5,152 nt of DNA, from assembly GCA_003489345.1 (NCBI GenBank), contig DNIT01000140.1:14081-19232 (forward strand), written 5' to 3'. Each line of letters opens with the position of its first letter. Positions within the stretch are counted from its first letter, which is position 1. Below the pieces are notes generated by a model. That model was given only the letters and a program-made list of their open reading frames with translations. It did no database searches and had not been told where the DNA came from. The position numbers and the translations under genes are program-made. This stretch comes from Pelotomaculum sp. GTDB taxonomy: Bacteria; Bacillota; Desulfotomaculia; Desulfotomaculales; Pelotomaculaceae. Below are positions 1 through 5,152 of this stretch, piece by piece.

Positions 1-2306
1 GGGTGATATTTACTGTTTTCCCATTCCGGGAAACACCCCTTTTCCTCTGCCAGGGCCCGGGAGGTATCGCCGGCTGCTTGCTGCATCAGTTCGATAATTT
101 CACCCGCGTACTTCCTGCCCTCCGCCGAATCATAGGGAAGTCCCGCTTTGATCAGAGCGTCGGCAAGACCGGTGAAGCCCAGGCCGATTTTCCGGGTGGC
201 CCTGGTCGCTTCGGCAATCAAAGGGAACGGGTATGCGGCGACATCGATCAGGTTGTCCAAAAAACGCACGGCGATAGAGACAGTATCTTGAAACAAAGCG
301 CGGTTGAGGCGGCCGTCTTCCGCGATCAGGCGCGCCAGGTTGACGCTTCCCAGTAAACAGGATTCACCTGGAGACAGAGGCTGTTCACCGCAATTGTGGG
401 CAAATATGCCGTTGGCGTCAAAGGCATTGGCGCCCGGCACCTGTACGTCGTAGACATCTTCTGTGCCGGCTGCGGTAACAGATGATACGGTTGCCAAAAA
501 GCGCTCGCGATTGACTCTGCGCCGGTAATTCTCAATTAAACGTAGCAGTTTCCGGTTTTTTTCACAATCTCCAAAGCGAACACACTCAGCAAAAACCAGA
601 ATGTTGTCATTGCTGATGACCAGTTCATGCTGCGTCTTGATGTGATATTCTTTTAGTCCGCCTTTTCCATCCGGCAGAAGTTTCACACCGGCCTGGCGCC
701 TGTTTTTATAAACGGTGCTGTTAATACCGAACCGCAAAAGCATCCTCTGTACAGCGTACAGGATTTCTAAATTGCTCTGTGATAAGCGAATACTGACTCC
801 CTTATCCTGGTCTCCGGCAACTGTACCGTCTGCATCGAAAAACCCGCGCAAAAAGCCGGCGTACCCATCGGAAGAGGCTTTTTCTATTGCAGGGGTAATC
901 TTTTTGTTTCCCGGCTTCAAACCCATTCTTTGAGCCAGGTCTTTCAGGTATCCCAGTTTTAACCTGTACTCGTTTCGCTCCTTGAGAAAACACCAGCCGG
1001 TGAAGTCACGTCGATGGGGCAATTCCATAGCAAAATCTAAAGCTGCCTGCATCACGGAGGAACTCCCGTTCATCCCGGTGTCATTAACGGCAGGTTCCCT
1101 CCGCCAAACGCTCAGAACGGCGGAATCTCTCTTCAGGACCCCATCTCCAACCAGAAGGCCCAGCAGGTATCCCTCTCCTTCTGTTAAAGCTCCGGGCCAC
1201 TTTCGAAGCGAGCGGTGGTTATGCAGGACAATCCTGTCGCCTGGTGCCAGGTCAGAGACCGGTATCCATTCGCTCTTTATACTATAGCGGGTTTTGTCCA
1301 CTATGCGAAGGATTCTGTGATCAGAAGTAAGTCTCAAGTTATGACCTTCAAGCGTGTTCAGATCTACAACCGGCTTGGTCGCGGTCTTAAAAAAACCAGT
1401 GGATCCGGTTTTGTAAGGTTTTCCGTTGATCATGGCATGAAACTGCCTGTCAAGAAGTTCCTTCACCATCCGCGGTCCTTCACCTGTTAAGACCCAGGTT
1501 TCTCCTGTAACACAAGGGTTGGTGCAGTTTAACTGTTTGTGCGGCAGGGGATTTGCTTTTTGGATGGTATCCAGAAAAATAATCCCCGGGTCGCCGCAGG
1601 CGTGCGCGGATTGGACGATTGATTGCCACAGTACGGCGGCCGGCAGCACGTCATGCGTTTCACCGTTGAAAATGAGCGGCCAGTCTTCTCCCTGTTCGAG
1701 AGCTTGCATAAAAGCGTCCGTTACGCCGACCGATAAGTTGAAGTTGGTCAGGCCGCCATCGAGTTTGGCGCGGATAAAATTCAAGATTTCCGGGTGGTCG
1801 ATGTTTAAGATGCCCATCGACGCGCCCCGGCGCACGCCGCCCTGCATGACCATATTGGAAGAGGCGTTGTAAAGCTTGATCAGTTCAACCACGCCGGAAG
1901 CCTTGCCTTTGGTCGATTGCACCAGAGAGCCCCGGGGCCTGATCGTGCTGAAGTTGTATCCCACGCCGCCACCGGATTTGAAAACAAGGGCGGTCGACAG
2001 CAAGGTTTCATACATGGAATACAGGGTATCTTCCACTGCCAGAACAAAGCAGGCGGATGGCTGCCAGGGCCGGTCAGGTTTACCCATGTTGGCCCAAATA
2101 GGAGTAGAAGGGACAAATAAAAGGTCTCCGATGATAGAGGCAAATTTGTCTTCCCAATGGGGTTGGGCTTCTTTTTCGGCGCTTGCCGCCACCCGGGCCA
2201 GACGGGAAACTGCCTGGTCAAAGGTTTCGCAGATATGCCCTTGCTCGTCCCTCGACGCGTAACGCGCATTAAAAACTTTTTGACCTGCATCTGTTAGTTG
2301 AGTCAT
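1..2306 (-). CDS. nrdJ: Adenosylcobalamin-dependent (class II) ribonucleotide reductase, intein-containing, 3' end outside window
   Basis: The reverse strand is open from ATG at 2306-2304 to the window edge (768 codons, no stop). It encodes a class II ribonucleotide reductase, the cytoplasmic enzyme that reduces ribonucleotides to deoxyribonucleotides using a radical generated from coenzyme B12. Visible family motifs, numbered on the unspliced product: PSTPIWAN (66-73); a Cys at 86 in QPSACF, likely one partner of the active-site disulfide; KSGGGVGYNFS (110-120); GGVRRGA (156-162); and NCTNP (260-264), which is separated from CGEQPLSPGES (from 639) by an intein. Rejoined, NPCGE supplies the Asn, thiyl-radical Cys and Glu of the catalytic loop. 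RKIGLGFTGLADAL follows. There is no ATP-cone in front, so this is a short-N-terminus form. The start is supported by an AAAGGTGG ribosome-binding site at 2320-2313, six bases from ATG. About 394 extein residues are visible; the C-terminal part, including any redox-active Cys pair, lies beyond position 1. Confidence 0.96.
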   Translation of the reverse strand, partial: MTQLTDAGQKVFNARYASRDEQGHICETFDQAVSRLARVAASAEKEAQPHWEDKFASIIGDLLFVPSTPIWANMGKPDRPWQPSACFVLAVEDTLYSMYETLLSTALVFKSGGGVGYNFSTIRPRGSLVQSTKGKASGVVELIKLYNASSNMVMQGGVRRGASMGILNIDHPEILNFIRAKLDGGLTNFNLSVGVTDAFMQALEQGEDWPLIFNGETHDVLPAAVLWQSIVQSAHACGDPGIIFLDTIQKANPLPHKQLNCTNPCVTGETWVLTGEGPRMVKELLDRQFHAMINGKPYKTGSTGFFKTATKPVVDLNTLEGHNLRLTSDHRILRIVDKTRYSIKSEWIPVSDLAPGDRIVLHNHRSLRKWPGALTEGEGYLLGLLVGDGVLKRDSAVLSVWRREPAVNDTGMNGSSSVMQAALDFAMELPHRRDFTGWCFLKERNEYRLKLGYLKDLAQRMGLKPGNKKITPAIEKASSDGYAGFLRGFFDADGTVAGDQDKGVSIRLSQSNLEILYAVQRMLLRFGINSTVYKNRRQAGVKLLPDGKGGLKEYHIKTQHELVISNDNILVFAECVRFGDCEKNRKLLRLIENYRRRVNRERFLATVSSVTAAGTEDVYDVQVPGANAFDANGIFAHNCGEQPLSPGESCLLGSVNLARLIAEDGRLNRALFQDTVSIAVRFLDNLIDVAAYPFPLIAEATRATRKIGLGFTGLADALIKAGLPYDSAEGRKYAGEIIELMQQAAGDTSRALAEEKGCFPEWENSKYH
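393..1514 (-). mobile_element. In-frame intein with LAGLIDADG homing endonuclease inside NrdJ
   Basis: A 374-residue protein intron splits the NrdJ active-site loop. It should excise itself by protein splicing, and its endonuclease would spread the element into intein-free alleles. Block A starts with Cys1 (CVTGETWVLTGEG, NrdJ residues 265-277). Block B has the TxxH motif as TSDH (327-330). The first LAGLIDADG motif is LLGLLVGDG (381-389) and the second is GFLRGFFDADG (484-494). A block-D-like NKKITP lies at 467-472, and blocks F/G run from VYDVQVPG (from 618) to GIFAHN, ending in the His-Asn pair (637-638). The +1 residue is Cys639 of the host. All splicing nucleophiles and both catalytic Asp residues of the endonuclease (388, 493) are present. 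The frame is unbroken, so both activities are plausibly intact. Base composition resembles the host gene, which suggests long residence. The boundaries rest on the Cys1 and HN/C signatures and on restoring NCTNPCGE. Confidence 0.95.
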
Positions 2307-2312
2307 ATCCAG

Positions 2313-2320
2313 CCACCTTT
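2313..2320 (-). promoter_or_regulatory. Ribosome-binding site of nrdJ
   Basis: The reverse strand reads AAAGGTGG, ending six bases before the ATG at 2306. It fixes the nrdJ start, since no other start codon nearby has such a site. Confidence 0.75.
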
Positions 2321-2337
2321 AAGTAGTCATATTGTTT

Positions 2338-2346
2338 ATTATAACA
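2338..2346 (-). promoter_or_regulatory. Extended -10 promoter candidate for nrdJ
   Basis: On the reverse strand this reads TGTTATAAT, a perfect TATAAT preceded by the TGn of an extended -10 element. It lies about 32 bases upstream of the nrdJ ATG, which leaves a leader of roughly 25 nt containing the ribosome-binding site. No good TTGACA is visible 16-18 bp further upstream, which is tolerable for an extended -10 promoter. The short leader leaves no room for a cobalamin riboswitch, and I see no convincing NrdR box. Confidence 0.5.
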
Positions 2347-2612
2347 TCAGGATATGGAGAGGCCAGTACAGTACAAAAATATTTACCGGAAATCCTTCAT
2401 TATGTGGCAAACCCTACTACAATCACTTTTCAGATAGATGGAATCATAATAATACTATTAATCGTAATGATACAAAATATATCAATAGTTGTTTTTATTC
2501 TTATAATTTATAACATAAAAAGGGAGAGGCTGCTTTTGCAAAGAAATCTATGATGGTGAATCAGCATCCCTTTATTGTATGAGTTATCTATTGTTGCCGG
2601 GAGGTGGGTAAG

Positions 2613-2690
2613 ATGCGCAAGTCTGCAGGAATTTATCTTTATGATTCCGAAGTACTTGGTTGCCTAAAAAAGAGGGATAGCAGATGTTAA
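2613..2690 (+). CDS. Small 25-residue ORF with strong ribosome-binding site, overlapping the dam remnant start
   Basis: This short frame reads MRKSAGIYLYDSEVL and then GCLKKRDSRC before TAA at 2688-2690. The product is unrecognised. Two things argue that it is translated. A near-ideal GGAGGTG (2600-2606) sits six bases before the ATG. Its stop also overlaps the start of the next gene in the string ATGTTAA (2684-2690), a typical translational-coupling arrangement. The peptide has no membrane segment or signal peptide; it is mixed charged and ends in a basic stretch with Cys. It could be a leader peptide controlling translation of the former dam gene, or a small protein of the old operon. An in-frame stop at 2580-2582 limits any upstream extension. 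I infer translation but assign no function. Confidence 0.4.
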   Translation: MRKSAGIYLYDSEVLGCLKKRDSRC

Positions 2691-2827
2691 AGACAAGGCC
2701 TTTTTTGAAATGGGCCGGCAACAAGTACCAGATCCTGGAACACATCAAGGCTGTTTTGCCCGGGGGAAACCGCCTCATTGAACTATATCTAAAAGATAGG
2801 CATCTATTCGTCCTATTGTATCAGTGA
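2684..2827 (+). pseudogene. dam: Truncated N-terminal fragment of a Dam-type DNA adenine methyltransferase
   Basis: ATG at 2684, with GAGGGA seven bases upstream, opens a 47-codon frame. Residues 1-33 match the start of Dam-family adenine-N6 methyltransferases: RPFLKWAGNKYQIL (5-18), then a run ending GGNRLIE (27-33). In complete enzymes this leads straight into the SAM-binding PFVGxGxVF motif. Here codon 34 onward is unrelated sequence (LYLKDRHLF) and TGA follows at 2825, so no SAM-binding motif or DPPY catalytic motif exists and the product cannot be an active methyltransferase. The break falls at about 2782-2783. It is not a duplicate of the intact gene at 2949: it has WAGNKY where that gene has WAGGKR, and its base composition is closer to nrdJ. 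I infer that it is what remains of a resident solitary dam gene, broken when the R-M module arrived. Confidence 0.8.
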
Positions 2828-2913
2828 TTGAGGATGGAATACATATAAACAATGTAAGAGGTTTGCGTGGATCGCACTTCGGGACTAGAACAAATGTTTG
2901 TTTTGCTGTATAA
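2800..2913 (+). pseudogene. Possible 3' tail of an unknown coding sequence at the junction
   Basis: Between the broken dam and the intact methyltransferase, one frame stays open for 38 codons to TAA at 2911-2913. It translates into protein-like sequence including RPIVSVIEDGIHINNV and RGLRGSHFGTRTNVC. It has no start codon with a ribosome-binding site, and a TAG at 2797 bounds it upstream. It could be the end of the gene that preceded the R-M module in a donor genome, carried along on transfer. It could also be chance. I do not recognise the family. Confidence 0.22.
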
Positions 2914-2914
2914 T
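2886..2914 (+). promoter_or_regulatory. Candidate promoter of the R-M module
   Basis: A perfect TATAAT lies at 2909-2914, 34 bases upstream of the methyltransferase ATG. At 17-bp spacing the -35 position holds TAGAAC (2886-2891), a poor match to TTGACA. The methyltransferase and endonuclease genes overlap and no promoter is obvious inside the methyltransferase, so this would drive both. Confidence 0.42.
2889..2902. repeat. 6+6 bp inverted repeat in the promoter spacer
   Basis: AACAAATGTTTGTT is two perfect 6-base inverted arms (2889-2894 and 2897-2902) around a TG centre. It sits between the candidate -35 and -10 of the R-M promoter, where a bound dimeric repressor would block transcription. 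It resembles an operator in placement only. No separate controller (C) protein gene is present, and the AT-rich context makes chance occurrence possible. Confidence 0.3.
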
Positions 2915-2948
2915 AATTAAGAAAATGATTATTGTGTGAGGGATATGA

Positions 2949-3788
2949 ATGGTCGCTAAAAACAAACTTTTGCGCCCGTTTCTTAAATGGGCTGGAGGGA
3001 AGAGACAACTTCTTCCTGAGATAAGGCGCTATGTTCCTAAAAAATTCAATATCTATTTTGAACCTTTTGTAGGTGCCGGAGCAGTGCTATTTGATCTGCA
3101 ACCCAAAAGAGCTATTGTCAATGATATAAATTATGAACTTATCAATGTATACAACGTAATTAAGACTGACGTTGTTTCACTTATAAAAGATTTAAATAAA
3201 CACGTAAACGAAAAGGAGTATTATTATCAACTCAGAGATCTTGACAGGTCAGACAAGTTCTCCTCCCTTTCGCCAATTGAACGGGCATCTAGAATGATTT
3301 TTTTAAATAAAACATGCTTCAATGGGCTTTTCAGGGTTAACAGCCAAGGCCAATTTAATGTTCCGTTTGGTGATTATAGTAATCCTAAAATCGTTGACGA
3401 TATCGTTTTGCTGGCTGTTCATCAATATCTAACGAATAACCATATTACAGTTCTTAATGACGACTTTGAAACGGCTGTAAGGCAGGCAACAAAAAATGAC
3501 TTTGTTTACTTCGATCCACCTTATGATCCTGTGTCCGACACTTCGTCATTTACGGGCTATAATCTAGATGGATTCAATAGGGACAACCAAGTTCGGTTGA
3601 AGCAAGTATTTGATGAATTAAGCAATCGAGGTTGCAAAGTGCTTCTTAGTAATTCGGCAACACCATTTGTTCGTGAGTTATACAATGAGTATACGATTGT
3701 AACCATTGCTGCTAATAGAGCAATCAACTCCGATGCTATGAAGCGAGGAAAAGTCGATGAAATTCTGGTGATGAACTATGCCCGGTAG
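2949..3788 (+). CDS. Type II R-M adenine-N6 DNA methyltransferase (D12 class, Dam/DpnM-like)
   Basis: This 279-residue SAM-dependent enzyme methylates the N6 of adenine in a short DNA site and so protects the cell from the linked endonuclease. It is a complete D12/alpha-class methyltransferase in motif order and length. It has RPFLKWAGGKRQLL (9-22, the N-terminal SAM-contact motif), FEPFVGAGAVLF (37-48, motif I, SAM binding), LNKTCFNGLFRVN (119-131) with GQFNVPFGDY (134-143) as in Dam and DpnM, and the catalytic DPPY at 189-192 inside FVYFDPPYDP. The region between motif I and DPPY should hold target recognition. The start is ATG at 2949 with GTGAGGGA (2936-2943) five bases upstream; an out-of-frame ATG at 2945 stops after four codons. 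The gene is AT-richer than nrdJ, consistent with horizontal transfer. It overlaps the next gene by 11 bp. GATC specificity is likely by resemblance but not proven, since D12 enzymes also recognise other sites. Confidence 0.93.
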   Translation: MVAKNKLLRPFLKWAGGKRQLLPEIRRYVPKKFNIYFEPFVGAGAVLFDLQPKRAIVNDINYELINVYNVIKTDVVSLIKDLNKHVNEKEYYYQLRDLDRSDKFSSLSPIERASRMIFLNKTCFNGLFRVNSQGQFNVPFGDYSNPKIVDDIVLLAVHQYLTNNHITVLNDDFETAVRQATKNDFVYFDPPYDPVSDTSSFTGYNLDGFNRDNQVRLKQVFDELSNRGCKVLLSNSATPFVRELYNEYTIVTIAANRAINSDAMKRGKVDEILVMNYAR

Positions 3789-5079
3789 TGGAGATTCCTT
3801 AAATGACAGGGCATGGGAATATTTGTTCGAGCAACATAAGATCCTCGATATAATTGAGTACCAGGACTATTTTGATATTGATGCAAGTTCCATAAAGAAA
3901 ATTAGAGAACCTCGTTTAATGACAAAGTTTGACCACGCCGTCAATTTACCAAAGGTGTTCCGTAAAAATAAACTAACGATTCTGCCTGTAACTCGGTCAC
4001 GATATGTAATAGGCCGTTTTAACTGTTATAAAGGGGTTGACTACACCCATAATCAAGAACATGTGGAAGTTAATTTCCCATCAGATGTACTTCAATCCAT
4101 TGATTACCAGAACCTTTATTCTGAGAGTTCAGCTTTGCACTGTGCATTTGTATGTGGAATGATTGATGACATTTTGGGTGAACCTGCATACTTTACGGTA
4201 TCAGGAAGAATGTCGTCAAAAGATATAAATTTTGATATTGACACAATTGATGGGAAGACTATGCCTTTACATATTAAAAATGCCCAAATTGAAATTGATG
4301 CGGGATTTGAAAGCAAAAACTACTTTATGGTTATTGAGGCAAAAAGAGAACGAGTCGAGGACTTCATAATTCGGCAACTTTATTATCCTTTTAGACTATG
4401 GAAGGAAAAGCTAAACAAGACCGTTCTCCCTGTATTCTTTACATACTCTAACGATGTGTTTTCCTTCTTTATATATAATTTTAAAGTTCTACATAGCTAT
4501 AATTCTCTTTCTCTTGTTGGACAGCGAAATTATGTTATAGGACATGAACCAATTGGATTAGATGACATTCACACTCTTTTCATCCAAACAAAGTGTGTGC
4601 CAGAGCCGAAAATTCCTTTCCCACAAGCCGACGAATTATTACGTGTAGTGGATTTAATAGGGTTATTGGCTGAAAGAGATTTAACCAAAGAGGATATCAC
4701 TCTGAATTATGCATTTACTTCGCGTCAGACTAGTTATTATACAAATGCCGCGATTTATCTGGGATTAGTTGAAAAATATGTTGACTCAGGTACCGATGAT
4801 ATTTCGTATACACTGACAAAAGCTGGCCGGAAAATATTGTCTATGCCATATAAACGTAAATACTTGACATTGGCAAGCGCAATTATTCAGCACCGACCAT
4901 TCTATGAGGTTCTTAAAGCCTATTTCTCAAATGGCGTACCTCCTACAAAATCTGAAGTAGTAACGATTCTAAAGGACATTGGGCTTTACGAAGTTCGCTC
5001 GAATAGTACGTTTGAACGACGTGCACAAACAGTTATAAAATGGGTTAATTGGATCCTGGATTTGTCCAATCCGTCGTAA
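3778..5079 (+). CDS. Type II restriction endonuclease, PD-(D/E)xK fold with C-terminal winged-helix-like domain
   Basis: This 433-residue protein resembles a family usually annotated as type II restriction enzyme and found beside D12 methyltransferases. It should cleave DNA at the site that the upstream enzyme protects. The N-terminal part has the family-typical REPRLMTKFDHAVNLP, in which an arginine-rich acidic stretch precedes a conserved Lys-Phe-Asp. VSGRMSS (about 140-146) leads into the nuclease core. There EIDAGFE (172-178) gives the metal-binding Asp174, and VIEAKRE (185-191) gives Glu187 and Lys189, together a D-x12-ExK signature. RQLYYPFRLW (199-208) follows. From about 284 to the end lies a helix-rich region with SRQTSYYTNAAIYLGLVEK (315-333), a T-x-AG turn (347-350) and a closing ERRAQTVIKWVNWIL (413-427), read as winged-helix DNA binding. 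The ATG at 3778 overlaps the methyltransferase end and lacks a strong ribosome-binding site, so translation is probably coupled. Its recognition sequence cannot be read from the protein. Confidence 0.82.
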   Translation: MPGSGDSLNDRAWEYLFEQHKILDIIEYQDYFDIDASSIKKIREPRLMTKFDHAVNLPKVFRKNKLTILPVTRSRYVIGRFNCYKGVDYTHNQEHVEVNFPSDVLQSIDYQNLYSESSALHCAFVCGMIDDILGEPAYFTVSGRMSSKDINFDIDTIDGKTMPLHIKNAQIEIDAGFESKNYFMVIEAKRERVEDFIIRQLYYPFRLWKEKLNKTVLPVFFTYSNDVFSFFIYNFKVLHSYNSLSLVGQRNYVIGHEPIGLDDIHTLFIQTKCVPEPKIPFPQADELLRVVDLIGLLAERDLTKEDITLNYAFTSRQTSYYTNAAIYLGLVEKYVDSGTDDISYTLTKAGRKILSMPYKRKYLTLASAIIQHRPFYEVLKAYFSNGVPPTKSEVVTILKDIGLYEVRSNSTFERRAQTVIKWVNWILDLSNPS

Positions 5080-5152
5080 TTTCTGCGAAGTTAATCTCAT
5101 TACCATCCTGTAAAGTCTTTTAAGTATTAAATAATTCACAAATTCAAGCCTG
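5080..5152. other. AT-rich tail after the endonuclease; nothing recognised
   Basis: This 73-base stretch follows the endonuclease TAA. I see no stem-loop with a T-run, no gene start and no resumption of the broken dam reading frame. Any terminator or the right junction of the R-M insertion must lie beyond the window. Confidence 0.5.

Larger units (their letters stand above)
2307..2612. other. AT-rich divergent intergenic region
   Basis: This gap separates the divergent nrdJ and dam-remnant/R-M blocks. Next to nrdJ it holds that gene's promoter and ribosome-binding site. A TATAAT at 2502-2507 (plus strand) could serve the small ORF at 2613, but its -35 is poor. At 2599-2608 GGGAGGTGGG is a strong ribosome-binding site for that ORF. 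A 73-codon frame at 2332-2553 (TTG start) encodes a hydrophobic stretch rich in Ile, Leu and Val, but it lacks a ribosome-binding site and an early ATG and is probably an artefact of AT-rich DNA. A 7-bp inverted repeat (2519-2525 with 2567-2573) has a 41-base loop and no T-run, so I do not call a terminator. No RNA gene is recognised. Confidence 0.6.

Noticed and set aside
3..2262. Several plus-strand and off-frame minus-strand ORFs of 60-140 codons across the nrdJ region
   Set aside because: They overlap the well-supported nrdJ/intein frame, show no recognisable domains and lack ribosome-binding sites; they are shadows of that gene.
2307..2345. Cobalamin riboswitch controlling nrdJ
   Set aside because: The leader between the likely promoter and ATG is about 25 nt, far too short, and no B12-box-like element is seen.
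2468..2492. ACAAAATATATCAATAG as an NrdR box for nrdJ
   Set aside because: It matches the AT core but not the flanking C and G of the consensus, is over 120 bases from the nrdJ promoter, and has no paired second box.
2332..2553. 73-codon hydrophobic ORF (and an overlapping 71-codon frame from 2298) as a small membrane protein
   Set aside because: It has a TTG start without a ribosome-binding site, begins inside the nrdJ promoter region, and its hydrophobicity is what AT-rich DNA gives by chance.
2864..2876. TGCG-TGGAT-CGCA hairpin as a terminator or operator
   Set aside because: It has a four-base stem and no following T-run, and it lies outside the promoter elements.
2775..3008. Minus-strand 77-codon ORF across the R-M promoter
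   Set aside because: It is antisense to the dam remnant and the methyltransferase start, with no recognisable domain.
4116..4316. Minus-strand 66-codon ORF inside the endonuclease gene
   Set aside because: It is a shadow of the endonuclease frame, with no supporting signals.
2774..5101. CTCATT at 2774-2779 and 5096-5101 as a target-site duplication of the R-M insertion
   Set aside because: It is only six bases, does not sit exactly at either junction, and the dam frame does not resume after the right copy; chance is likely.

Overview
The window holds two gene blocks transcribed away from each other around an AT-rich gap. The left block (minus strand, 2306 down to the window edge) is a housekeeping gene of moderate-to-high G+C: a class II (adenosylcobalamin-dependent) ribonucleotide reductase, nrdJ. 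It is interrupted in frame by a 374-residue LAGLIDADG intein. The right block (plus strand, 2949-5079) is clearly AT-richer. It is a two-gene type II restriction-modification (R-M) module: a D12-class adenine-N6 DNA methyltransferase that overlaps by 11 bp a PD-(D/E)xK restriction endonuclease with a C-terminal winged-helix-like domain.

Between them, 2613-2827 carries short traces of an older locus with base composition like nrdJ. These are a 25-codon ORF with a strong Shine-Dalgarno sequence, then the first ~33 codons of a second, Dam-type adenine methyltransferase. That homology stops abruptly at about 2782, just before the SAM-binding motif. The stretch 2783-2948 links the broken dam to the R-M module. 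It contains a possible 3' tail of an unknown coding sequence and a candidate promoter with a 6+6 inverted repeat in its spacer. The simplest reading is that a mobile R-M module arrived in, or replaced most of, a resident solitary dam gene beside nrdJ.

Organism: B12-dependent NrdJ, strong GGAGG-type ribosome-binding sites and the mixed base composition would fit an anaerobic Clostridia-like Firmicute (Peptococcaceae or Desulfotomaculum-like). This is inference from style only; no taxonomic marker is present. The window looks chromosomal.

Functionally, nrdJ makes deoxyribonucleotides. Its intein must splice out before the enzyme can work, because it sits directly against the active-site thiyl-radical cysteine. 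The R-M pair forms a self-contained defence (and selfish maintenance) unit, with methylation translated first and cleavage coupled behind it. I see no rRNA, tRNA, CRISPR array, integrase or transposase. I found no clearly undescribed multi-gene system. The points most worth following are the broken-dam/R-M junction and the position of the intein at the catalytic cysteine.
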